Of a stretch of 56,577 bases of DNA, positions 38,023 through 46,416 are shown piece after piece. How positions within the stretch are numbered: the first letter of the stretch is position 1; every line of letters starts with the position of its first letter. This DNA is from an uncultured bacterium. GTDB taxonomy: Bacteria; Bacillota_I; Bacilli_A; RFN20; CAG-826. Under the pieces are notes generated by a model. It did no database searches. It saw only the letters and a list, made by a program, of their open reading frames with translations, and was not told the DNA's origin. The DNA lies in contig CASGAB010000002.1 of NCBI GenBank assembly GCA_949299395.1, forward strand, positions 177,051 to 233,627. The letters are read 5' to 3'. The position numbers and the translations under genes are program-made.

Positions 38023-38631
38023 ATGAAATACGGATGTTATTATAACCATAAAACTATTGGAGACGTTTTATTAATTGAAATTGAACCAAGTGTTTTCCCT
38101 AATAAAGAAGTAAAAAACGACGATGTCGTTGCTTTATATAAGGATGAAAAGCTCGTTGGAATCAACATTTTTAATATTTCTGATATTGTAAAAATTAAAG
38201 CTGATGGATTTATTCATCATTTAAATAAAGAAGTTTTAGATGTAATTAATACAAAAATAAAAAATGCAGGTTTAGAAGAACTTCCTTATCAAGAAGGAAG
38301 CGGCTTTAAGGTAGCTAAAATTATTGATATTGAAGAACATCCAGATAGTGATCACCTTCATATTTGTAAAGTTGATGTTGGTGAAAAAGAACCTCTTCAA
38401 ATTGTTTGCGGAGCTTATAATGCTAAACTCAATTTAAAGTGTGTTTGTGCTTTACCTTATACCTTCATGCCTGATGGTAAACAAATTGCTCCAGGAAAAT
38501 TATTAAAAATCGATAGTTACGGAATGCTTTGTTCTGGAAGAGAACTAGGTTTACCAGGATATGAAAAAATCCACGGTTTATTAGAACTTGATGATACTTA
38601 TACCGTTGGAAAAGATTTTTTCTTAGATTAA
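38023..38631 (+). CDS. YtpR-like protein with a C-terminal tRNA-binding (EMAP II/OB) domain
   Basis: A 202-residue protein. Residues 92-200 form a tRNA-binding OB fold as in the N-terminus of PheT ('KVAKIIDIEEHPDSDHLHIC', 'IVCGAYNAKL', 'SYGMLCSGRELGLPG'). Its order after pepV-trmB-M42 matches ytpR in Bacillus. Function in vivo is not settled; free RNA binding is inferred. It lies 1 nt after the fusion gene. Its stop interlocks with that of the convergent gene in a 14-bp palindrome (38623-38636). Confidence 0.85.
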   Translation: MKYGCYYNHKTIGDVLLIEIEPSVFPNKEVKNDDVVALYKDEKLVGINIFNISDIVKIKADGFIHHLNKEVLDVINTKIKNAGLEELPYQEGSGFKVAKIIDIEEHPDSDHLHICKVDVGEKEPLQIVCGAYNAKLNLKCVCALPYTFMPDGKQIAPGKLLKIDSYGMLCSGRELGLPGYEKIHGLLELDDTYTVGKDFFLD

Positions 38632-40250
38632 TCTAAATTATTAAAAAAGTTTATTAATGAATGGGCCGCTTCAATTGGTCCATTTTCTTTATCAAAAGAA
38701 AGAGAAGTTAAAATTCTTCCGATTGGAACATTATTATTTTTTAAAGCATTAAAGTAGTTATTTATAAAAGATTCTACTTTTTCTTTTTCTTGCATTGGTC
38801 CAAATGGATTAGCAAAGTATGTTGAAACTTTTCCCTTTTCATTAGTTGTATTTAAAGCAACTCTTTCGGCATTTTTAAAAGTTTCAATTGATTCATCTAT
38901 ATTGTCATAAATAAATAATTTATTTTGATCAGTAGAGAAGTTATCGGCGATAAAAAATGCATGAACTTCGTATTTTTTAATACTATCCGGATATGAAAGA
39001 AGTGGAATAACGACTCTTGAATTTGGTTTATCAATATTAAAATAAATCGCTCTATCGATATTGTTTAATGAATAAGATGTTTCTAAATCATCGAGTCGAA
39101 CAAAAGCACCGATCTCAGTTCCAGAAGTATAAACTTTATTCTCTTTTAAGAAGAATGTTCCCATATCATCAAATATTGGTTTGATTTCATATTTTCCATG
39201 ATAGACAGTTTTAACAGCTTCTAAAGTTTCGCTTTTTCCAGCTCCACTATCACCTAAAATAACGATATTTTTAGTCTTTTTGCCATCATATATTTGGAAT
39301 CCAGCACCATGGATTGGAAGATTTCCTTCTTTAATCATTAATAAATTATATTCGGTTAAAATCATCTTTTTCATGTAACCAAAATAATCAATATTATAGT
39401 CATCTCCTAAGACGCCAACTAATAGATTATTATCCAAATAATAGTAGCAGTCATCGACATTTTTTAATCCATAAAGAGTGATAAAATCGACATTATCAAC
39501 GCTTTCATCAAATGAAGTAACTTCAAAAAGGTTTCCTACTGAAGCTAAAAATGAAATGTAGTCTTTATGAGTAACAATAAGACCATGTTTACCATTTATC
39601 TTGATTAAAACAGAGTAAAAATCTTCTAAATTTAACTTAGAAATATCAATTTTTTCATTTTTTTCATGATAAAAACCTTTTCTAGTATTTTGCTTAGTTC
39701 CAATCATAAAAGGAGGTTGATTAACTATTGATTCTAGAACAGGAATTTTATTCAAAAGTTCATAATTTTGAGGTAAAGGTAAGCTTTCTTTACTAAAAAT
39801 AATTCCTACGTTACCACCAGAAGGTAAGATACGGTAAACAGTTTGTTCTTTATTTAAAATTCCTTCATAAATATCACGATAAAAATCAACAACTAAATTT
39901 GAAAAATGCATAAATTTTTTAACGAATTCTCTATGTGATAAATTTTCTTTTGAATCATCTTTTATATAAATAAGATATCTTTCTTTTGTACGATAGTAGT
40001 CGTAAATATCGTTAATTATAGATAAAATTTGTTCTCTTGTTTCTTCGTTTAAATTAGTAACGTAATCTTTGATTGATTCATCTTTATTTATTAAACTTGC
40101 AAGTTGAGGTAAAACATTAAAATTGTCATTTTTAAAAGGCTTTGAAGCTAAATATGATTCGATAATCCACTTTAAAAAACGGGAATCTAAGATATCCTGT
40201 TTTGTTAAATGTTCTAATTCTCTAAAATTTAAAATAATTTTTTCGCTCAT
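38628..40250 (-). CDS. Divergent PEP carboxykinase-like protein
   Basis: A 540-residue protein, the same length as E. coli PckA but with very low identity. The C-terminal half keeps what look like catalytic residues in order: Lys294/Lys295 ('GYMKKM'), His314 ('PIHGAGF'), the P-loop 'GDSGAGKSE' (333-341), 'FDDMG' (Asp361/362) and Arg412 ('NSRVVIPLLSYP'). These align by eye to PckA Lys212, His232, Lys254, Asp268/269 and Arg333. The P-loop itself is more like HPr kinase. The N-terminal half is unrecognised and the GRSPKDK loop is not clearly present. It follows the aminotransferase by 1 nt, so conversion of oxaloacetate to PEP is plausible but unproven. Confidence 0.6.
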   Translation of the reverse strand: MSEKIILNFRELEHLTKQDILDSRFLKWIIESYLASKPFKNDNFNVLPQLASLINKDESIKDYVTNLNEETREQILSIINDIYDYYRTKERYLIYIKDDSKENLSHREFVKKFMHFSNLVVDFYRDIYEGILNKEQTVYRILPSGGNVGIIFSKESLPLPQNYELLNKIPVLESIVNQPPFMIGTKQNTRKGFYHEKNEKIDISKLNLEDFYSVLIKINGKHGLIVTHKDYISFLASVGNLFEVTSFDESVDNVDFITLYGLKNVDDCYYYLDNNLLVGVLGDDYNIDYFGYMKKMILTEYNLLMIKEGNLPIHGAGFQIYDGKKTKNIVILGDSGAGKSETLEAVKTVYHGKYEIKPIFDDMGTFFLKENKVYTSGTEIGAFVRLDDLETSYSLNNIDRAIYFNIDKPNSRVVIPLLSYPDSIKKYEVHAFFIADNFSTDQNKLFIYDNIDESIETFKNAERVALNTTNEKGKVSTYFANPFGPMQEKEKVESFINNYFNALKNNNVPIGRILTSLSFDKENGPIEAAHSLINFFNNLD

Positions 40251-40251
40251 C

Positions 40252-41412
40252 TTATAAATTTTCCCTCAAGTATTTTAAATCAGATAATTTTATTGAACAG
40301 ACTGCAATTCTGATTTCGTTTTTACTCATTAAAGTGAAGAAGATGTTTTTATTTTCAAGTTCTTCGAGATATTCTTCGGCATTTTCTTTAATTAAAGTGA
40401 TATAAAAACCTGATGAATATGGGTAATATTTAATATTCTTTTCATCTAAAATCTTACAAATTTCAGTTCCGATTTTATAAACTCTTTCAGTTTGTTCTAA
40501 TATTTTTCTTTTGACGATTTTTATATCGTTATCGTTTTCAAAAAATAAAGATAATCCACCGCTTGCTAAGTGGTTAGTTGAAGAAATTGTTCCTCTAATT
40601 ATCTTTTTGTAATTAGCTAAATAGTGATCTTCACTCTCTTTATTTGTAATGGTAATTAAAGCGCCCATTCTTAAACCATAATATCCAAAAGATTTTGAAG
40701 CAGATATAGCTAAAAATAATGGATTTTTAAAATCAGAGTTAATTATTTTTTCAATAACCATACTTCTAGAATGTGAATAATCTAAATATGCTAAATCTAA
40801 TAAAAGTGCTATTTTATTATCGTTTTTGTTAATTATTTTAAATAATTCATCATATTCATCACTTGAAAAATTATATCCAGTAGGGTTATGACAAGGATCG
40901 TTAATTACTAAAAGGATTTTTCCTTCAATTGAAGTTATTTTTTCTTTTAAAGCATCAAAATCAAATTTATTTTGAAAGTTAAATCTATTAAAAGTTTCAA
41001 AATTAATATTAGCCATTTCAGCAATAGTATCGTAATTTGGCCATCTAATTGATGGAAGAAGAAGTGTATGATCTTTAGTCAATGTTTTAAAAGTTAAAAA
41101 TAACGCTTCACTTCCACCACTTGAAGCACAAACGGATACAATTTTTCTATTTTTTAATAAAGAAAGTTTATCTTCGAAGAGCCACTTTAAGACTCCATCT
41201 TTATATTTTTCTGAACCATCTTGAGAAGAGTAGCCTAAAAATTTTGCAAAATTTTCTGTTAAATATTTATTTGCTTCTTTATAAGAAACAACTTCACCGT
41301 TTTCATCATATAAAGTTCCGCTAGAACCATTAACAACGTATTTTCCACTAGCTTTTGCTTTAAACGCTCTTTCGCTTACGGATAGTATGTCAAACTTGTC
41401 AAAACTACTCAT
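40252..41412 (-). CDS. Class I aminotransferase, aspartate/aromatic type
   Basis: A 386-residue PLP enzyme. Lys240 in 'SASKSFGYYGLR' is the PLP lysine; Arg248 binds phosphate; 'DPCHNPTGY' (172-180), 'LLDLAYLDYS' and 'SIRWPNYDTI' (121-130) are standard. 'WPNY' favours the type I aspartate/aromatic group. A C-terminal 'NEIRIAVCSI' holds the substrate arginine. TATAAT (41419-41424) lies 6 nt from the ATG with no ribosome site, so the mRNA looks leaderless. It forms a unit with the PEPCK-like gene. Confidence 0.82.
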   Translation of the reverse strand: MSSFDKFDILSVSERAFKAKASGKYVVNGSSGTLYDENGEVVSYKEANKYLTENFAKFLGYSSQDGSEKYKDGVLKWLFEDKLSLLKNRKIVSVCASSGGSEALFLTFKTLTKDHTLLLPSIRWPNYDTIAEMANINFETFNRFNFQNKFDFDALKEKITSIEGKILLVINDPCHNPTGYNFSSDEYDELFKIINKNDNKIALLLDLAYLDYSHSRSMVIEKIINSDFKNPLFLAISASKSFGYYGLRMGALITITNKESEDHYLANYKKIIRGTISSTNHLASGGLSLFFENDNDIKIVKRKILEQTERVYKIGTEICKILDEKNIKYYPYSSGFYITLIKENAEEYLEELENKNIFFTLMSKNEIRIAVCSIKLSDLKYLRENL

Positions 41413-41585
41413 GAAAATATTATATCATTGATATGATTTTTAGCCTAATTTATATAATGACATTTATAACTTTTTCTAATAAAAAATACGATTTTTATCG
41501 ATATAAATTGAAAAATATTGTAACATATAAAAAATAATGAAAATATTTTCATTTTATTTTCATAAAAATGGTAAAATAGTGGTGT
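41413..41585. promoter_or_regulatory. Divergent promoter region with a cre-like operator
   Basis: Minus strand: TATAAT at 41419-41424, 6 nt from the aminotransferase ATG. Plus strand: TAAAAT at 41572-41577, 8 nt from the regulator ATG. Between them is the perfect palindrome AATGAAAATATTTTCATT at 41536-41553, ending 18 nt upstream of the plus-strand -10 box, that is over its -35 position. Confidence 0.55.
41536..41553. promoter_or_regulatory. Probable operator of the LacI/CcpA-like regulator
   Basis: A perfect 18-bp palindrome. Its inner 14 bases TGAAAATATTTTCA match the cre consensus TGWAANCGNTNWCA except that the central CG is TA. It overlaps the -35 region of the regulator gene, so autoregulation is likely; it may also act on the divergent aminotransferase gene. 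Confidence 0.6.
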
Positions 41586-42587
41586 ATGAATAACGATTTT
41601 AAAGAAAGAGTAACGATTTATGAAGTTGCAAAGGCAGCTGGTGTTTCGCTTGCTACAGTTTCTAGAGTTATAAATAATACTTCAACCGTTAAAGATGAAA
41701 CCAAAAATAAGGTTTTATCAGTCATTAAAAAGTTGGGCTATAAACCAAGTGGATTAGCTCAAGCTTTAGCAACAAATAAAACGACAACCATCGGTATTAT
41801 TATTCCTAGTGCTAACTATGTTTATATTGCAAACATGTTAAACGGAATTATTGAAATTTGTAAAAATAAGAATTTTTCAGTTTCTTTATATACAACTTCA
41901 CATTCAAGAAGTGACGCTATTGAATCAATTGAGAAGATCATTAAATCTCATGTTGATGGCGTCATTGTTTTTGATGATGAATTAAATGAAGAAGATATCG
42001 AACTTTTCAATAATTATTCAGTTCCAGTTGTTGCTGTTAATAATAAAATTAAAGCTTCAAAAATTGCTTGTATCCCATTTGGGTATGAACATTTAATTAA
42101 AAAAGTTATTACAGATTATTTTACAAAAGGCGATAAAAAGATGAACTTCTTGCATGTTCATAATGCAGGTCGTCTTCTTTCACGTGTTGAAAATGCATTC
42201 ATTCAAACTCATTTAGAAAATGATAGAGAATATGATATTACTAACTGCGATGACTCATATCAAAGAACTTATTTAGATTTTAAAGAAAGATTTAAACGTG
42301 TTAAAAAAGAATATGTTATCGCTTATCGTGATTCAATTGCTGCTGCAGTAATGAATGCTGCTATAGATAGTGGTCTTTCAATTCCTGAAGATATTGAAGT
42401 TATTTCAATTATTGGAACTAAATATTCTTCAATTATCCGTCCAAATATCACCAATCTTTATATTGATATGCAAGAGGTTGGTAAACGAGCTATGTATATG
42501 TTAGTTGATTTAATTAATGGTCAACTTGCTGATAAAGAATATAAATTTGAGTCGGTTTACGTTAAAAAAGATTCAACCAAGTTTTAA
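41586..42587 (+). CDS. LacI/CcpA-family transcriptional regulator
   Basis: A 333-residue repressor. The helix-turn-helix is 'TIYEVAKAAGVSLATVSRVI' (9-28) and the hinge helix 'KPSGLAQALATNKTTTIGII' leads into a periplasmic-binding-protein-like effector domain. It most resembles CcpA and related global sugar regulators, but ligand and HPr contact residues cannot be judged. No ribosome site; TAAAAT is 8 nt before the ATG, so it looks leaderless. It probably binds the palindrome at 41536. Confidence 0.85.
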   Translation: MNNDFKERVTIYEVAKAAGVSLATVSRVINNTSTVKDETKNKVLSVIKKLGYKPSGLAQALATNKTTTIGIIIPSANYVYIANMLNGIIEICKNKNFSVSLYTTSHSRSDAIESIEKIIKSHVDGVIVFDDELNEEDIELFNNYSVPVVAVNNKIKASKIACIPFGYEHLIKKVITDYFTKGDKKMNFLHVHNAGRLLSRVENAFIQTHLENDREYDITNCDDSYQRTYLDFKERFKRVKKEYVIAYRDSIAAAVMNAAIDSGLSIPEDIEVISIIGTKYSSIIRPNITNLYIDMQEVGKRAMYMLVDLINGQLADKEYKFESVYVKKDSTKF

Positions 42588-42635
42588 TTTTTTATTATAT
42601 AATAATAAAGTTGTTAAATAAGGAGCACGAAATTT

Positions 42636-43346
42636 ATGGATATTTATGAAGAATATATTCGTACTATCAATGATTTTCCTATTGAAGGAATAAAATTTAG
42701 AGATATTACACCTTTACTTGCAAATGGCGATGCTTATCACCAAGTTATTATGGATTTAAATAAGGAACTCCCTTCTTATGATAACTGGGATAAAATCATT
42801 GCAGCTGAAAGTAGAGGATTTATTTTTGCTGCCCCACTTTGTTCTATGAATAATAAAGGATTAGTTTTAGCTAGAAAAGCAGGTAAACTTCCTTTAGTTG
42901 GTTATAGAAAATCATATGATCTTGAATATGGTCAAAATACAATCGAAATTCCTAAAGATGCAATTAAAAAAGGCGATAGAGTTATCATCATGGATGATTT
43001 AATTGCAACTGGCGGAAGCGCTAAAGCTATGGTTGATTTAGTTTTAGAAGCTGGTGGAATCCCTATCTTAGGCTTATTCTTAATTGAATTACGTTCCTTA
43101 GAAGGCTATAAAAAACTCGGAATTCCTGTTGTTTCTATCGTAAATTATGGCTTACATGCTGGTGATTTACTTATGATCAAAGATCATAAAGAAAGAATGT
43201 GTAAATATAGAGAAAAAGTAAACGAAAACGAAATCAAGGTTTATTATGAAGATGGAAGCGAAGAAGTAATTCATAAAAATGATATTATTTCTATCGTTCA
43301 AATTGAAAAAAACGGAAGACAAACTTATATCAAATACCGTGATTAA
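42636..43346 (+). CDS. apt: Adenine phosphoribosyltransferase with a C-terminal extension
   Basis: Salvages adenine to AMP using PRPP. Residues 1-175 are a complete Apt: 'FPIEGIKFRDITPLLANG', 'AAESRGFIFAAPL', 'RKAGKLP' and the PRPP loop 'VIIMDDLIATGGSAKA'. Typical Apt ends near 170-180 residues; this one has 236, with an extra charged tail of about 60 residues ('EIKVYYEDGSEEVIHKNDII') that may form a small beta domain. Ribosome site AAGGAG; a TATAAT box at 42598-42603 suggests its own promoter 48 nt after the regulator gene. Confidence 0.92.
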   Translation: MDIYEEYIRTINDFPIEGIKFRDITPLLANGDAYHQVIMDLNKELPSYDNWDKIIAAESRGFIFAAPLCSMNNKGLVLARKAGKLPLVGYRKSYDLEYGQNTIEIPKDAIKKGDRVIIMDDLIATGGSAKAMVDLVLEAGGIPILGLFLIELRSLEGYKKLGIPVVSIVNYGLHAGDLLMIKDHKERMCKYREKVNENEIKVYYEDGSEEVIHKNDIISIVQIEKNGRQTYIKYRD

Positions 43347-43364
43347 TAATTGAAAGGAAAAATT

Positions 43365-44615
43365 ATGCCAAATATTATTGACGAATTAAACTGGAGAGGA
43401 CTCATTAAAGATTATTCAAATGAAGAACATTTAAGAGAAATGTTTGATAAAAAACAAACAATCTATTGTGGTTTTGATCCTAGTGCTTCATCTATGCATA
43501 TCGGTAATTTCGTTATGATTTCAATCTTAATGAGATTACAAAAAGCTGGCCATAGAATTATTGCTATTGCTGGAGGAGCTACCGGAATGATTGGTGATCC
43601 TTCAGGAAAAAGTAAAGAAAGAAGCTTCTTAACTCCAGAAAAAGTAATGGAAAATACAGAAGGTATTAAAGCACAATTATCAAGATTTTTAGATTTAGAT
43701 GATCCTGAAAAAGGAATCATGTTAAATAACTATGACTGGATTTCTAAAATCTCACTTTTAGAATATCTTAGAGATTACGCTAAATTTTTTAACATCAACT
43801 ATATGTTAAATAAAGATATTATCTCTTCTAGACTTGAAGCAGGAATTTCTTTAACAGAATTTTCCTATATGACTCTTCAATCAATCGATTTCTATACTTT
43901 ATGGAAAAAATATAATTGTCATATTCAAATTGGTGGAAGTGATCAATGGGGTAATTTAACAGCTGGTTTAGAGTTAATTAGAAAACTTGAAGGTGTTGAT
44001 GCTGAAGCTGAATGTATGACAGCTCATTTAATTACTCGTAGTGATGGTAAAAAATTCGGTAAAAGTGAAGATGGCGCATTATTCTTAGATAGAAACTTAA
44101 CTTCACCTTATAAACTCTATCAATTCTTTATCAATCAGAGTGATGAAGATGCAATTAGATATTTAAAAGTTTTCACTTTCTTAAGTAAGGAAGAAATTGA
44201 AAATATTGAAAGAGAACATTTAGCAAATTTAGGCCAAAGAATTGGACAAAAAGCATTAGCTTATGAAGTTGTTAAAACTGTTCATAGCGAAAATGATGCT
44301 ATTGAAGCTAAAAAAATGAGCGAAGTTTTATTTTCAGGAGATGTTTCTGGATTAAGCGAAAGTGCTATTGAAGAATTATTTGGAGCTATGAAAGTAGAAG
44401 TTACTCCAATGATTTTAGAAGATTTACTTATTACCCTAAAAGCAGCTGCTTCAAAACGTGAAGCAAGAGAATTTATTAAAAATAATGCTGTTTCATTAAA
44501 CGGAAATAAAATTACTGAAGCAACAGCAATGATTGATGCAACCCATGCTTTACATGGTAAATATCTCATTTTAAGAAGAGGTAAAAAGAATTACTATTTA
44601 GGTGAATTAAAATAA
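43365..44615 (+). CDS. tyrS: Tyrosyl-tRNA synthetase
   Basis: Charges tRNA-Tyr. The 416-residue protein has the HIGH-type motif 'FDPSASSMHIGNFVMI', the KMSKS-type motif 'KKFGKSEDGALF', tyrosine-site 'IGGSDQWGNLTAG' and a C-terminal S4 domain ('KREAREFIKNNAVSLNGNKI'). Start 43365 is chosen over a TTG at 43350 because AAAGGAA lies 5-6 nt upstream. It has no T-box of its own. Confidence 0.96.
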   Translation: MPNIIDELNWRGLIKDYSNEEHLREMFDKKQTIYCGFDPSASSMHIGNFVMISILMRLQKAGHRIIAIAGGATGMIGDPSGKSKERSFLTPEKVMENTEGIKAQLSRFLDLDDPEKGIMLNNYDWISKISLLEYLRDYAKFFNINYMLNKDIISSRLEAGISLTEFSYMTLQSIDFYTLWKKYNCHIQIGGSDQWGNLTAGLELIRKLEGVDAEAECMTAHLITRSDGKKFGKSEDGALFLDRNLTSPYKLYQFFINQSDEDAIRYLKVFTFLSKEEIENIEREHLANLGQRIGQKALAYEVVKTVHSENDAIEAKKMSEVLFSGDVSGLSESAIEELFGAMKVEVTPMILEDLLITLKAAASKREAREFIKNNAVSLNGNKITEATAMIDATHALHGKYLILRRGKKNYYLGELK

Positions 44616-44636
44616 TAAAATTACTTAAAAAAGTTG

Positions 44637-44665
44637 TTGTTTTAAAAAGTCACCTATGGTATATT
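44637..44665 (+). promoter_or_regulatory. Promoter of the tRNA-Asp/tRNA-Phe unit
   Basis: TTGTTT (44637-44642), a 17-nt spacer and TATATT (44660-44665) with an extended TGn element. Transcription would begin near 44672. Confidence 0.55.
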
Positions 44666-44668
44666 ATT

Positions 44669-44687
44669 AAAGCACGTTAAGTGCTTT
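44669..44687 (+). repeat. Hairpin just upstream of tRNA-Asp
   Basis: AAAGCAC (44669-44675) pairs with GTGCTTT (44681-44687) around GTTAA. It ends 2 nt before the tRNA. It could be a short tyrS terminator or part of a tRNA precursor leader. Confidence 0.4.
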
Positions 44688-44689
44688 GC

Positions 44690-44765
44690 GGACCAGTGGT
44701 GTAGCGGTTAACATGCCACTCTGTCACAGTGGAGATCGCGAGTTCGATTCTCGTCTGGTCCGCCA
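44690..44765 (+). tRNA. tRNA-Asp (GTC)
   Basis: A 76-nt cloverleaf including an encoded CCA. Acceptor GGACCAG (44690-44696) pairs with CTGGTCC (44755-44761); discriminator G. The anticodon stem CCACT/AGTGG encloses CTGTCAC with anticodon GTC at 44723-44725. T-loop GTTCGATTC is standard. Confidence 0.97.
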
Positions 44766-44788
44766 TTTTTTATAAAAAGATACATATT

Positions 44789-44864
<76 letters not shown>

Positions 44865-44877
44865 TTAATGAAGAAAT

Positions 44878-44907
44878 AGCGATGTTAGTAATAATTTCGC
44901 TTTTTTT
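44878..44907 (+). terminator. Weak terminator after the tRNA pair
   Basis: AGCGA (44878-44882) pairs with TCGCT (44897-44901) around a 14-nt loop, followed by seven T's (44901-44907). The stem is short. Confidence 0.4.
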
Positions 44908-44974
44908 GTTACAATTTTTACGTCTTGTCTAATTTAAAAAAAGCCCTTTCTTCTATATAATATTAGTAGCATTT

Positions 44975-46408
44975 ATGATTATTGATATCACGATTACCTT
45001 AATAATAATTTTTGGCCTAATAATCGGCTTTTTTAGAAATCCTTTGATGAGTATAATTCATCTAGTGCTTTTCGTTGCTTTTACTTTTGCATTTTATCCA
45101 CTATACGCTTATGTTATTCCTCTTATTTTAGAAATACATAGTCAAAGCTTAGCTGATTTAGCTTCAAATTGTGCAAATGCAATTGCAATTGCTAATAATG
45201 AAATTTATGGATTTGGACAAAGTATTGGAATTAATTTAGATCTTTTTAATTCACTTTATGCTAGTCCAGCATTTTTAGAAGCCGCATTTAAAAGTGCTAT
45301 TTCATCTTTCTTGTTTTTAATTTCTGCAGTCATATCTTTAGTTGTTTCTTATGGTTTAGCTTGGATTATTTATTATTTAATTAAAAACCATAGCGATTTA
45401 TATAAAAAAATTACGATTAAACTTCCTCTTAGAGTTACTATTTCTTTTGTTTCGACGACATTATTCTTATTTTTCGCTCTTTCTTGTATAGGTTCTCCTT
45501 GCCATATTATGGTCTATAATTATCGAAAAGTTGTTGATAAAGTTAATACTATTCATTTAATGGAAGAGGTTGAAACTGAATACCATGATGTCCAAAATCT
45601 TATTTATAAAATTAGAGAAATGAGTAATGAATTAGCTATTTATGAAGATAAATTGATCAAGCTGAAAGAAACAAGTGAATCAGAATATTTTTTTAATTTT
45701 GCTTCTTTAATAACTATTGGTGAATTTGAAAACGATATTAATCTTTTATTAAAAGAAATTGATAAATCAAATCTTCCTTATAATGAAAAAAGAGATTTAA
45801 AAAATGAGTTGAATACTTTAACTTCTTTATTTGATGAAAAGAAAAAATTGATTGAGGAAAGTAGTACAATTTTTTTCACTTACGAAACTGAATTTGATTT
45901 AAGTTTAGAAAAAATTAGTTCAGAAAAAGAAAATTTTCAAAACGGAATTAATGCGTTTGATTCAACTGTTCAAACGCTTACTTCCTTAGATAGTGATATC
46001 GCTAAATATCGTGATATTTTAAATGGAATAGAAAATAAAATACCACGAACTTATTGGTATAATTTCCTTTTTTCAATCAACTATGGTTTCTTAGATTTTA
46101 AATATGAAGGTGAAATTTATAACTTCAATATCGAGTTAAATAAATTTATTGATGAAATAGATACAACATTAGATACCGATTTAGAGTTAATTAAATCATT
46201 TATTGTAGAAGAAGTTGTTAAAAATAAAGAACGATTAGAAGAGGTTAATAATAAATTAGATGATTATGAAGAAGATTTTTATGATAAACAAAATGAATTT
46301 GATAATTATTTAAAAGAAAATGATGTATATAAAGAAGACTTAAAAGAATTCATTGAGTCGACAAACACTCGACTTGAAGAGATAAAAAAAGAGTTAGGAC
46401 TTGCCTAA
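44975..46408 (+). CDS. CvpA-like membrane protein with a long cytoplasmic-type coiled coil
   Basis: A 477-residue protein. The N-terminal 190 residues hold about four hydrophobic segments ('IIDITITLIIIFGLIIGFF', 'MSIIHLVLFVAFTFAF', 'FLFLISAVISLVVSYGLAW', 'ISFVSTTLFLFFALSCIG') and resemble CvpA/colicin V production proteins. Residues 195-477 are charged and mostly helical, ending in a coiled coil ('NNKLDDYEEDFYDKQNEFDN'). The combination is not a family I know. TATAAT (44956-44961) lies 13 nt from the ATG without a ribosome site. Its stop codon lies inside the terminator stem shared with the convergent gene. Confidence 0.6.
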   Translation: MIIDITITLIIIFGLIIGFFRNPLMSIIHLVLFVAFTFAFYPLYAYVIPLILEIHSQSLADLASNCANAIAIANNEIYGFGQSIGINLDLFNSLYASPAFLEAAFKSAISSFLFLISAVISLVVSYGLAWIIYYLIKNHSDLYKKITIKLPLRVTISFVSTTLFLFFALSCIGSPCHIMVYNYRKVVDKVNTIHLMEEVETEYHDVQNLIYKIREMSNELAIYEDKLIKLKETSESEYFFNFASLITIGEFENDINLLLKEIDKSNLPYNEKRDLKNELNTLTSLFDEKKKLIEESSTIFFTYETEFDLSLEKISSEKENFQNGINAFDSTVQTLTSLDSDIAKYRDILNGIENKIPRTYWYNFLFSINYGFLDFKYEGEIYNFNIELNKFIDEIDTTLDTDLELIKSFIVEEVVKNKERLEEVNNKLDDYEEDFYDKQNEFDNYLKENDVYKEDLKEFIESTNTRLEEIKKELGLA

Positions 46409-46416
46409 CTCTTTTT
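46390..46416. terminator. Bidirectional terminator containing both stop codons
   Basis: AGAGTTAGG (46390-46398) pairs with CCTAACTCT (46404-46412) around a 5-nt loop; T run at 46412-46416 and an A run before the stem. The plus-strand TAA (46406-46408) and minus-strand TAG (46405-46407) both lie in the right arm. Confidence 0.85.

Noticed and set aside
43347-43364. T-box in front of tyrS
   Set aside because: Only 18 bp separate apt and tyrS and no T-box core is present; the only T-box is before leuS.
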